Assembly (NCBI RefSeq): GCF_900101595.1
Contig: NZ_FMYY01000016.1
Location: 1 to 64,000 of the forward strand
DNA length: 64,000 bases
Direction: 5' to 3'
From: Paenibacillus sp. cl123
GTDB taxonomy: Bacteria; Bacillota; Bacilli; Paenibacillales; NBRC-103111
Shown here one piece after another: positions 44,046 through 51,427 of this stretch (position 1 is its first letter; each line of letters opens with the position of its first letter). The translations under genes and the position numbers were made by a program. The notes under the pieces are model-generated. The model was not told where the DNA came from and searched no databases. It worked only from the letters and a program-made list of their open reading frames with translations.

Positions 44046-44077
44046 CTTTATGCCGAACGGCAGCTGAAACTGCGAGC

Positions 44078-44186
44078 GACCAGAGGCCGATCGTCGCCAA
44101 GGCCGGCAATTCGCTGGAGGACATTTGCCGCGACATCGGCTATGCCAATGTCAGCTGCTTCAGCAAGCTGTTCAAGACGTTTCGTG
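44078..44186 (+). pseudogene. Remnant of an AraC-family regulator (second HTH only)
   Basis: Translating from 44078 gives NSLEDICRDIGYANVSCFSKLFKTFR, read here in two parts NSLEDICRDIGY and ANVSCFSKLFKTFR, which matches the second helix-turn-helix of AraC proteins. There is no start codon, first HTH or ligand domain upstream, and the frame leaves the family pattern after KTFR, overlapping the end of the lactonase gene. It is a decayed end, probably of a regulator that once flanked the sugar-oxidation pair. Confidence 0.7.
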
Positions 44187-45011
44187 CAGCCCATAGTATC
44201 GCCGGGCATTGCCTGCCCGAATCTTTCCTTTAGCCTCCTCCTCCAGTTCCGCAGGGAGCACCTCCTCGAACAGGCGGATCACGTCCCCATACCCGCCTGC
44301 CTGCAGGGCGACCGGCCAGTCGCTGCCGAACATCAGCCGATCGCTGCCAAACATCCGCACCAGCCGTTCGACGTAAGGACGGAGAAGCCCGGCTCGGGGC
44401 CCCCCGGCCATCGTAATCATCCCCGACAGCTTGACGGCGGTATGCGGAAGCCGCGCCAGCCGCTCCATGCCGGAGTGCCAAGGCTCCTCTTTCCCCTCTC
44501 GGACATTCGGACAACCCAGATGATTGATAACTGCGCGCAAGGCCGGCACCTCCTCCAGATAGACCGCCGCCCCGGCAAGATCGCCTGGCTGCGCAAGCAG
44601 GTCCAGCGTCAGATCGGCCTCAAGCAGCCCGACGAGCGCCGCCCGCAGCCTGCGCTGTTCGGCTGCCGGCCTGTCCGCGCGGAAAGCGCTGCCATTCAGA
44701 CGGATTCCGGCCAGGCGCGGGCTTGCCGCAAGCGATTCAAGCTGCTCGCTGAAGCGGTCTGCGAACGGATCGAGCCCTCCGCTTACGCCTGCGATCAGCG
44801 GCCAAATCTGCGACAGCTCCAGCAGGAAGGCGGCTTCCTCCGCCGTCGGCGCCGCCTGCACGGCGATCAGCTCCTTCACGCCGCAGGCGTGAAGCTCGGG
44901 CAGCAGCCGCTCCGGCATGTAATCCTGGTACAGCCGGGCATTGTCCTCCTTCAGCCAGCCGTAATCCCCCCGCGACAGCTTCCAGAAATGAACATGACTG
45001 TCAACGTACAT
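44172..45011 (-). CDS. Sugar lactonase of the amidohydrolase family (L-fuconolactonase-like)
   Basis: The 279-residue protein has the family motifs DSHVHFW at 4-10 (HxH), LAGIRLNG, VINHLGCPN, AVKLSGM and LMFGSDWPV, matching COG3618, whose best-known members hydrolyse sugar lactones such as L-fuconolactone or L-rhamnonolactone. It lies 11 bp after an aldo-keto reductase gene; the pair would oxidise an aldose to its lactone and open the ring. The exact sugar is not determinable. Confidence 0.85.
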   Translation of the reverse strand: MYVDSHVHFWKLSRGDYGWLKEDNARLYQDYMPERLLPELHACGVKELIAVQAAPTAEEAAFLLELSQIWPLIAGVSGGLDPFADRFSEQLESLAASPRLAGIRLNGSAFRADRPAAEQRRLRAALVGLLEADLTLDLLAQPGDLAGAAVYLEEVPALRAVINHLGCPNVREGKEEPWHSGMERLARLPHTAVKLSGMITMAGGPRAGLLRPYVERLVRMFGSDRLMFGSDWPVALQAGGYGDVIRLFEEVLPAELEEEAKGKIRAGNARRYYGLHETS

Positions 45012-45022
45012 ATGCGCGCCCC

Positions 45023-45931
45023 CTATTCTGCCGGAAATAAGCTTTGACCTTGAAACAGCTCATACACCCGGCGCAGCTCTTCCGGCTCCAAGCCCCGTCC
45101 GTCGCAAAGCGCCATATTGGCCCGCAGCACCTCCCGGGTGGCCGCTCCTGTCAGCGTGACATGGATGCGCGGCTCGGACAGACTGAAGCGCATGGCCGGC
45201 TCGACAAGTCCGAACGGCTCCGACTTGCGCAGAAACTGCAGCCGGGAGATCCGCAACGCGGCCTCGTCCACAATCTTGCGGTTCAGGAAAGGCGCCGGGG
45301 TATCGGCCAGCAGGCCGAGTCCGAGCACGCTGCCATTGATCACGCCGATGTCCGCCTCCGTGGCGAGCGGCAGCAGCTCGTCCTTCGCCGTATGGTCGAT
45401 GAGCATATACCGGGCGTAAAATTGAATGCTGTCGAACCGGTTCAGCTTCACGAATCGCCCCAGCAGCGGCAGCAGCCGCGAGGAAATGCCGATATACCGG
45501 ATTTTTCCGTCCTCACGCAGCTTTTCGAGCGCAGGCAGCGTCTCCTCCAGAATGGTCTCGAACGGGACTTGCTCCGCATCATGGATTTGCAGCAGATCGA
45601 TCCAATCGGTGCGCAGCCGCGCCAGACTCTGTTCAACCGAGCGTACGGTAGACGCATAATCGAATGACTTTCCCGGTCCTACCGCCTTCGTGGCCAGCAC
45701 GACCTGATTTCTTCTTCCTCCGTCCAGAGCCTGGCCGATTCTCCGCTCCGATTCGCCGTCGCCGTAGCTGGGCGCCGTGTCGATCAGATTAATGCCTCCG
45801 TCGATCGCTTCGTGGATCATCTTCTCGACCTCGCGTTCGTCCGCTTCTCCGAAAACGCCTCCCAGGGGCGCGCCGCCAAGCCCGAGCTTCGACACGCGAA
45901 GCCCTGTTCTGCCAAAGGTTGTGTATTCCAT
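45023..45931 (-). CDS. Aldo/keto reductase (aldose 1-dehydrogenase type)
   Basis: The 302-residue TIM-barrel oxidoreductase has the AKR tetrad: Asp in NLIDTAPSYG, Tyr in that motif, Lys in LATKAVG and His in LLQIHDAEQ. The GGAPLGG start and spacing resemble D-threo-aldose/L-galactose 1-dehydrogenases, which oxidise L-fucose or L-galactose with NAD(P). The ATG at 45929-45931 is near GAGGATGG. It is the first gene of a two-gene operon with the lactonase. Confidence 0.85.
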   Translation of the reverse strand: MEYTTFGRTGLRVSKLGLGGAPLGGVFGEADEREVEKMIHEAIDGGINLIDTAPSYGDGESERRIGQALDGGRRNQVVLATKAVGPGKSFDYASTVRSVEQSLARLRTDWIDLLQIHDAEQVPFETILEETLPALEKLREDGKIRYIGISSRLLPLLGRFVKLNRFDSIQFYARYMLIDHTAKDELLPLATEADIGVINGSVLGLGLLADTPAPFLNRKIVDEAALRISRLQFLRKSEPFGLVEPAMRFSLSEPRIHVTLTGAATREVLRANMALCDGRGLEPEELRRVYELFQGQSLFPAE

Positions 45932-45977
45932 GCTTCCATCCTCATTTCATCACCTTATTTTAACAATTACTACTTCA

Positions 45978-45983
45978 ATTATA
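45978..45983 (-). promoter_or_regulatory. -10 element upstream of the aldo/keto reductase
   Basis: Minus-strand TATAAT lies about 47 bp upstream of the start codon. The -35 at 17 bp (CTCGCA) is poor, so expression may need an activator, perhaps the AraC protein whose remnant lies at 44078. Confidence 0.45.
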
Positions 45984-46123
45984 GCAGGGCTTCGATTATT
46001 TGCGAGTCATAGAAGATAGTATCCTAGCTCCCTATTGCCAACCTTGCCATTGGTCTAGCCCTTTAATGCTATATACAAGCGAAGAAGCAAAATGCTAGGA
46101 TTTTGTGTATGGAGGAGGTGTCG

Positions 46124-46492
46124 ATGATGTACAGATGGACAATGGTCATGCTTGGAGCAATCGCTTGCTTCCTGGGCGTTACCGTTTTGTTTATGAAGGC
46201 TGAGCAGCGGCAAAATGAGATCAAACATGAAGCGGCCGCCCCTGCACTCCCGGACACTCCATTGAACGCTCAAGCGGCCGAGGCGATCTATAAACAGTCT
46301 TGCTTGGCTTGTCATGGAGCGGAGCTGGAGGGCAAGCTGGGACCGAATTTGCAGAAGGTGGGCGGCAAGCTGAGTGATCAGCAAATCTACAAGGTGCTGC
46401 TGAACGGCAAAGGCGGCATGCCTGCTTTCAAAAGTACCCTGAAGGACGAAGAGCTGGTCAACCTTGCCAAATGGCTGGCCGAAAAAAAGTAA
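46124..46492 (+). CDS. Membrane-anchored small c-type cytochrome
   Basis: The 122-residue protein has an N-terminal membrane span (about 4-22), then a class I cytochrome c domain with heme site CLACH and an axial Met in GGMPAFKS. It resembles Bacillus cytochromes c550/c551. The ATG at 46124-46126 follows GGAGGAGGTG; a second ATG is adjacent. It is divergent from the aldo/keto reductase and convergent with the cytochrome oxidase-like genes, and a strong terminator follows. The lipoprotein cytochrome at 53148 is its close relative. Confidence 0.93.
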   Translation: MMYRWTMVMLGAIACFLGVTVLFMKAEQRQNEIKHEAAAPALPDTPLNAQAAEAIYKQSCLACHGAELEGKLGPNLQKVGGKLSDQQIYKVLLNGKGGMPAFKSTLKDEELVNLAKWLAEKK

Positions 46493-46538
46493 GACAGGGC
46501 GCCTTCATTAGCTAGAGAAATCTCACCGCTCACTGAAA

Positions 46539-46583
46539 GGCCCCTCTTGTTAGGATTCATCTAACAAGAGGGGCCGTTTTTTT
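46539..46583 (+). terminator. Terminator after the small cytochrome gene
   Basis: A perfect 15-bp stem (GGCCCCTCTTGTTAG with CTAACAAGAGGGGCC, 46539-46553 and 46561-46575) with a 7-nt loop is followed by GTTTTTTT on the plus strand. Confidence 0.95.
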
Positions 46584-46639
46584 GGGGACAATGCTTGCAG
46601 GCGCAGATAAAATTTTATTCGTTTAGCAAAGAGCTCGGC

Positions 46640-47662
46640 TTAACCAACCGTATTACGCGGTGAACGCTCCATATATGGCGCAAGTTGAATTTCGCGAACC
46701 TCATGGCGAATCCAGCTCATTAGCGACAACACGACAAGCAGCAGAACGACGGCTATAAGGAATCGCCGACGGCTGTCTTCACGGACAAGCCTTATCAACA
46801 CCACGCATAAAACGATGGCCAGTACAATTGCCAGTGCAAGCAAGGCGGTGTGAAAAAAGGAGCCGCCCATGAAAGCATGTCGAACAACGGAGTTCATACT
46901 GAAGAGGAGCAATGGACCGGCCAACAGCTGGAGCAGAGTGAAGCCTGCAGCCATTCCTTTTCCAAACGTTTTAGCCCGAAAGGTGACTTCTTCCCCGTGC
47001 CGCTGGCTCGAACGATTACCCCACCAGTAGATGTACACGCCCAGCATCGAGAAGCTGGCGGCCATAAAGTGAAGGTATCGCTGCCAGATCGTCGGATAAG
47101 CGAACAAGGACAGCCAGAAGCCTCGCCCCGGCTCCCACAATTCCGGATGCAGCATAGACACGACGTTGGTAATAAAAAGCAGCGGTACAAACAGCAAAAT
47201 CAAGGCGCCGGCAATTCCGAACGTGAGATGCAGCTTTCGACGGCGCTTCAGCTTCTCCCAACTGAACTTGTACGCGTACAAAGATAAAAATGCAAGGATC
47301 AGCAGCGGTATCAGCATCAGCCACATTTTGCCGATCAAAATGGTAGAAGAATAAAAATACTGGGTATAAATCGTACTGATGATCAGCAGCGGAGCGATGC
47401 CGAGTACAATCGCGATACTCTTGACGATCGACACTTGGGTCGCCAGATGAAAAGCCAGCTTGTCGGCTAAGGCATCCTTTCTTACGATGCCCTTGATTTC
47501 GTTGTAAACCGCCGAAACCGAGCCGGCCACCAAAATATTGACAAATACAATGTGCAGAACGAAAGCCGTCACCAGCAAAACCTCAAAGAAAGGCAAATCT
47601 CCCGGAATGGCTAGCCCAAGCTCGTTGGGAACCGGCGAGACGGCGCTTAGATAGACGTTCAT
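46640..47662 (-). CDS. Membrane subunit II of a cytochrome bd-superfamily-like complex
   Basis: The 340-residue protein has about eight to nine membrane spans. Its pattern LHIVFVNILVAGS, RKLHLTFGIAGALILLFVPLLFITN (read in parts) and LHPELW matches subunit I next to it (LHVMINHAVAIGG, KKLHLRTG, LNPGNW), so the two are probable paralogues, as CydA and CydA' are in parts of the bd superfamily. There is no CxxCH. Its ATG overlaps the subunit I stop by 4 bp (ATGA), which indicates a stoichiometric complex. Catalytic function is inferred. Confidence 0.6.
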   Translation of the reverse strand: MNVYLSAVSPVPNELGLAIPGDLPFFEVLLVTAFVLHIVFVNILVAGSVSAVYNEIKGIVRKDALADKLAFHLATQVSIVKSIAIVLGIAPLLIISTIYTQYFYSSTILIGKMWLMLIPLLILAFLSLYAYKFSWEKLKRRRKLHLTFGIAGALILLFVPLLFITNVVSMLHPELWEPGRGFWLSLFAYPTIWQRYLHFMAASFSMLGVYIYWWGNRSSQRHGEEVTFRAKTFGKGMAAGFTLLQLLAGPLLLFSMNSVVRHAFMGGSFFHTALLALAIVLAIVLCVVLIRLVREDSRRRFLIAVVLLLVVLSLMSWIRHEVREIQLAPYMERSPRNTVG

Positions 47663-48978
47663 GGCGTGTCGCTCCTCTCCGCAACTATCTTATGAATGTA
47701 GGCGGCCAGCGCCTTCACTTCTTCATCCGTCCCGGCGAACGGCGGCATCACCGGACGCACCATATGCATCTGCGGGATAAAGGCGGCCAACGCTTCCTCG
47801 CTCCAGCCCTTGGCTCGCTCGGTCATGACCCGGCTCCGGCGCGGTCCGTCTATGCTGTGACAGGCGATGCACTGCATTCGGAACAGTTCTTCGCCAGCCT
47901 CCAGCTTGTTCTCCTCGGTTACCTGTTTTACTTTGGAGAATGTCGACTGTGCCAGTGCGCCATCCCGTTTGAACCGTTCCACGTCCGACTTGAGAATGCC
48001 GTTAGCGTACATGTAGTTGTAAATGACATACGGCTTGCGAATATTTTCGCGGACAATCTCAAACTCGGTGATCAGCGCCAGTGAGAAGATGGCGGTGAAC
48101 ACTGACAGTGCCAAAGGATGCCTTGTACGTCCATCCAACAACATAATCCCAAACACCAGAATGAGCAGCAGTCCGGCGGCATTCAAAAAAGCAAACGCAA
48201 AGTCGCTCATGCCGCTCGCCCACACGACCAAGGTCTGTGCTTGCTCAGGCAAGGTACGCAAGTACCACCAGCCGGACACCAGCATGCAAGGAACGGATAC
48301 AATCAGCCATTTTCCGTAAATGCGCTGCACGGAGGCTCGATCAAGCGGATGCTTTACCCGCCAGCGGTTAAGAGGGGTCAACAGCGCCACCCCCAGCGCG
48401 ATAGCAGCGAAGGTGCGAAACAATGTCGAGGGGACCCAAGTCGGATTCAGGAAGGCGCTCCAGAACGACAGCGTTTCTACCCAGTTGCCCGGGTTCAGCT
48501 GCGCAGCCAGCACTCCGGTGATGATGACCAGCGTGAACCAGGACATGATGCACAGGGCAAGGCCAGTCCGTAGATGGAGTTTCTTGCGATCTCCCTTCCA
48601 CCTGTCCCAGGTATAGTAATACGTGAGCAGCAGAATGACCTCCGATACAAAGACTAGCCACTCGGTAAACCATGCCCAGTGGAAAATACGCAGCAGCGAA
48701 CCGATCGCATTGGGTAAAATGACGGTTGTCGTAAACCAGATGCCCACACCGGTCATCGCTCCCGCGGTCGTCGTGATGATCAATATCCACTTGCTGAGCC
48801 ATTTGGCGTATTGCTCCAGACGAGCGTTTCCAGTTTTCACAGCCGCGTATTCAAGCGATACCATCAAAATCGAGCCGCCGATTGCGACCGCATGGTTGAT
48901 CATCACGTGAAGAACGGCCATCATACCGATCAAATTGCCATTGCCCAGCCAACCGAAATCAATCGTCGGAAATTGCAA
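47659..48978 (-). CDS. Cytochrome bd-superfamily-like subunit I with fused C-terminal cytochrome c
   Basis: The 439-residue protein has about nine membrane spans followed by a C-terminal heme-c domain with MQCIACH and a later Met (RPVMPPFAG) as probable ligand. Conserved His residues in LHVMINHAV and KKLHLRTG could ligate b hemes. The spans resemble CydA-type oxidase subunits but without a clear quinol loop, which fits the cytochrome-c-linked branch of the bd superfamily. The start is probably the TTG at 48976-48978, nine bases after AAAGGGAG; other starts are possible. Electron donor would be a cytochrome c such as those at 46124 or 53148. Confidence 0.6.
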   Translation of the reverse strand: MQFPTIDFGWLGNGNLIGMMAVLHVMINHAVAIGGSILMVSLEYAAVKTGNARLEQYAKWLSKWILIITTTAGAMTGVGIWFTTTVILPNAIGSLLRIFHWAWFTEWLVFVSEVILLLTYYYTWDRWKGDRKKLHLRTGLALCIMSWFTLVIITGVLAAQLNPGNWVETLSFWSAFLNPTWVPSTLFRTFAAIALGVALLTPLNRWRVKHPLDRASVQRIYGKWLIVSVPCMLVSGWWYLRTLPEQAQTLVVWASGMSDFAFAFLNAAGLLLILVFGIMLLDGRTRHPLALSVFTAIFSLALITEFEIVRENIRKPYVIYNYMYANGILKSDVERFKRDGALAQSTFSKVKQVTEENKLEAGEELFRMQCIACHSIDGPRRSRVMTERAKGWSEEALAAFIPQMHMVRPVMPPFAGTDEEVKALAAYIHKIVAERSDTP

Positions 48979-49047
48979 AGTGAACACTCCCTTTCTGTAT
49001 GCATATAAAAAAATAAACCTTGCACGAAACAAGGATTATTATATCCA

Positions 49048-49080
49048 AGCTATTTCAGATCAAAATGACCCGAAATAGCT
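49048..49080. repeat. Inverted repeat upstream of the oxidase-like operon
   Basis: AGCTATTTC (49048-49056) and GAAATAGCT (49072-49080) are perfect 9-bp arms, 15 nt apart. It lies 70 bp upstream of the subunit I start and 50 bp after the stop of the TnpC-like gene, so it could be an operator or a weak terminator; there is no T tract. Confidence 0.6.
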
Positions 49081-49127
49081 AATATTTTGTCATTCAGATG
49101 AACAATCAGCATGTTTACTTTAAATAA

Positions 49128-49463
49128 TTATGCATTTCTCATGATTTGAATCATTTGCTCCAATTTACTTATTTTTTGCTTTAACTTTTCGTTCTCACGC
49201 TCCAGCAAATGCAAATGGCTGCGCTCCGGTTCCAGTTCTCCCCAACGCTCCGTCCGCTCACGCAGCTCCTCGATCCGGCTTCTCAGCTCAGGCTGCGTAT
49301 ACAGGAAGGGTTTGGACACGCCGGCCTCAAGCGATACCGTGTTGAAGTTCACTTTCATGTCCCGATTAAGCAGCCGTTCAATAGCCTGCTCGGCTTTTCT
49401 TGTCGCCGTACTGGATTTGAGCTTGCTGAACTTCCTAATGCCTTCCACATTGCGCTGCTGCAT
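49128..49463 (-). CDS. Tn554 TnpC-like/DUF6262 protein
   Basis: The 111-residue basic protein has a central HTH-like block (NRDMKVNFNTVSLEAG, then VSKPFLYTQPELRSRIEELR) and a C-terminal coiled coil (LERENEKLKQKISKLEQMI). This matches TnpC of Tn554-type elements, a DNA-binding accessory of the TnpA/TnpB recombinases. No recombinase gene is seen in the window. The ATG at 49461-49463 follows AAGGAGG; a start six codons earlier is less likely. It may be a domesticated regulator or a remnant of an element. Confidence 0.75.
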   Translation of the reverse strand: MQQRNVEGIRKFSKLKSSTATRKAEQAIERLLNRDMKVNFNTVSLEAGVSKPFLYTQPELRSRIEELRERTERWGELEPERSHLHLLERENEKLKQKISKLEQMIQIMRNA

Positions 49464-49659
49464 ACTATTCTCCTCCTTCATTTGCTAGTCGCTGACCTTA
49501 TTGACCTTAATTATAGGCAATGCACAGCTTTGGCAAATGACCCTGAGGGGCCACATGTGAGTGTTATTTATGAAATCTGTGTGAGCGATTTCCCAAACTC
49601 CACCGCGGACAGCGCAGAGATAGCCCTTTGGAGTCATAGGGCGGGCAAGAGAGACATGA

Positions 49660-49665
49660 TATAAT
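49660..49665 (+). promoter_or_regulatory. Extended -10 promoter for the SCO-like gene
   Basis: TGATATAAT forms an extended -10 (TGnTATAAT) 36 bp upstream of the start codon. No clear -35 is present, which extended -10 promoters tolerate. Confidence 0.5.
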
Positions 49666-49700
49666 GAACCCTATATCGATGACAAGGAGTTTTGAAGAAA

Positions 49701-50318
49701 ATGGTCGCGATTTTAAAGCGTCACGGATTCAAGGCAGCCGTCTGTGTGCTGCTTATCGCTCTCGCATACAGCGTATACAGCTGGGTTAGCCAGGACGGTC
49801 CGCCTCTGCCTACACTCAAGCAGGCGCCTGCCTTTACGCTGCAGAACCTGGACGGCACCCCGACCGGGCTGGAGCAAACCGACGGCAAGGTGAGACTGGT
49901 CGAGTTTTTATTTACGAGCTGCCCCGATATTTGCCCCATGACAACCTACAATATGGTGAAGCTGCAGAACCAGCTGAAGCAGACAGGATTATGGGGAGAC
50001 AAGGTTCAGTTTCTCTCCATCACTTTCGATCCGCAGCGCGATACGCCGGAAGTTTTCAAGCGTTACGGGGACAAGATGGGGATGGATTACACCGGTTGGA
50101 CGCTGTTGACGGGCACGGAGAAGGAGACCGCCGAAGTTGCCCGCAGCTTCGGTGTGCTGGTACAGAAAATGCCGGATGGCTCATTCGTCCACACGGTCAC
50201 CTCCCTGTTTCTGATCGATCAGCAGGGCAAAATTCGCAAGGTGTTCCCGATGGGAGAAGAGATGAACAACGAGGATGTATATAAAACGATCCGGCAGTTA
50301 GCCGGATCATCGAGCTAG
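49701..50318 (+). CDS. SCO1/SenC family copper chaperone
   Basis: The 205-residue membrane-anchored thioredoxin-fold protein has an N-terminal span (about 9-27), the copper-binding CPDIC motif near residue 73 and the third ligand His in VHTVTSLFLID. SCO proteins load copper into the CuA site of cytochrome oxidase subunit II or act as thiol reductases. The ATG at 49701-49703 has AAGGAG 11 bp upstream; an in-frame TTG 9 bp earlier is closer to it. The 3' end overlaps convergent ctaG by 4 bp. No CuA-containing oxidase gene is in the window. Confidence 0.93.
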   Translation: MVAILKRHGFKAAVCVLLIALAYSVYSWVSQDGPPLPTLKQAPAFTLQNLDGTPTGLEQTDGKVRLVEFLFTSCPDICPMTTYNMVKLQNQLKQTGLWGDKVQFLSITFDPQRDTPEVFKRYGDKMGMDYTGWTLLTGTEKETAEVARSFGVLVQKMPDGSFVHTVTSLFLIDQQGKIRKVFPMGEEMNNEDVYKTIRQLAGSSS

Positions 50319-51166
50319 CTTACTGTGCCGAGCAGAGGGTCTTCCGGGTCCTCTGCTCTTTCTTTGCGGAACCATGCAAAAAAAATGGCGCCGAGCACCC
50401 AGCCATACGAAATTTCCTGCATGATCTTCATGATCACCCCGCCTAGCTGCTGGTCGGCCAGTTGAGTCAGCCATGACAGCTCGAGAGGAGGCTTCTCTGC
50501 CGTAATCGAATAGAAAGGCAGACATAGCAAATGTGTATCTCCCGCATACAGCGCGTACAGCGGCTCACGAGCAAAAATGATCAGCGCGCATGCCGGAGTC
50601 AGCATCAAGCCATTCAAGAAAATATACCCCATCTTTTTCAAGGGGCTCATCGGGTACGGTCCCACCAGAGAATAGACCGGCCACCAGAGGCCGAAGGCCG
50701 TCACAAACAGCAGCAGGTGCAGCACGTTGTGAAGCGTGTAGTTGGACATCGCCGCCTCGAAAATAATGGGAATATGATAGAAGGAAAACGCTCCGTTGAA
50801 CAAAAACAAGGCAAGAATCGGATTACCAATGACCGCGACGATGCTGCGAATTACGGGCAGCTTCAGCACCCCCTCATAAAAGCTTGAAGGCAGTCCTGCG
50901 AGCAGCATCGGAGGAACGATCAGATAAAGAATGGACTGCTGCAGCATATGCATGCTGAACCAGAAATGGCCTAGCAAATTGAGCGGTCCGCCCAGCGCCA
51001 AATACCAGAGCAAGAGGCCGCCAGCAAAGCTGATTGCTCCCGCAGCGGACACCTTCCCTCCCGCGTACCTCCAGTAACATAACCCAATAAGCAGCACGAT
51101 CAATATAAGCTCAGGACTGAATACAGCTCGGAACCCGTATGCAGCCACCAACGGCTCGAGGCCCAT
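50315..51166 (-). CDS. ctaG: Cytochrome oxidase assembly protein CtaG (caa3-type)
   Basis: The 283-residue integral membrane protein has seven or so spans and the conserved histidines of the caa3_CtaG family (HFWFSMHMLQQSILYLIVPPML read in parts, FYHIPIIFEAA, LHNVLHLLLF). In Bacillus CtaG is needed for functional caa3 oxidase, probably in copper insertion. The ATG at 51164-51166 follows GGAGACG. It is convergent with the SCO gene. Confidence 0.9.
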   Translation of the reverse strand: MGLEPLVAAYGFRAVFSPELILIVLLIGLCYWRYAGGKVSAAGAISFAGGLLLWYLALGGPLNLLGHFWFSMHMLQQSILYLIVPPMLLAGLPSSFYEGVLKLPVIRSIVAVIGNPILALFLFNGAFSFYHIPIIFEAAMSNYTLHNVLHLLLFVTAFGLWWPVYSLVGPYPMSPLKKMGYIFLNGLMLTPACALIIFAREPLYALYAGDTHLLCLPFYSITAEKPPLELSWLTQLADQQLGGVIMKIMQEISYGWVLGAIFFAWFRKERAEDPEDPLLGTVS

Positions 51167-51427
51167 GATTTCGTCTCCTTTCTGAAATGTAACTATGTTA
51201 TGATTCTTCCTAATTCTATCCTGTCCGTGGCAAGCTCTCCTTAAAATGACCCCAAAGAGCTATGGCTGCTCCGCGAGGTTCCGCACCGTATGGGGAGCGG
51301 GCTACCGCCTGTATTCTTCAGCTGCTCCAGGTCCTTCGCCGATGGTTGGCGACACCCGGCGGACAAATCTGGTTCTCCTGCGTCGCCCTGCTTCCGGTGG
51401 CGTTGGACAAGCCGGTTGATGCCCTCT

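Larger units (their letters stand above)
43800..44171. other. 372-bp region with Zur-like sites, a terminator and an AraC remnant
   Basis: An AT-rich part (43860-43980) holds two palindromes and presumably the promoter of the SBP operon. It is followed by a minus-strand terminator (44021-44045) and a plus-strand fragment of an AraC HTH (44078-44186). No intact gene lies here. Confidence 0.7.
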
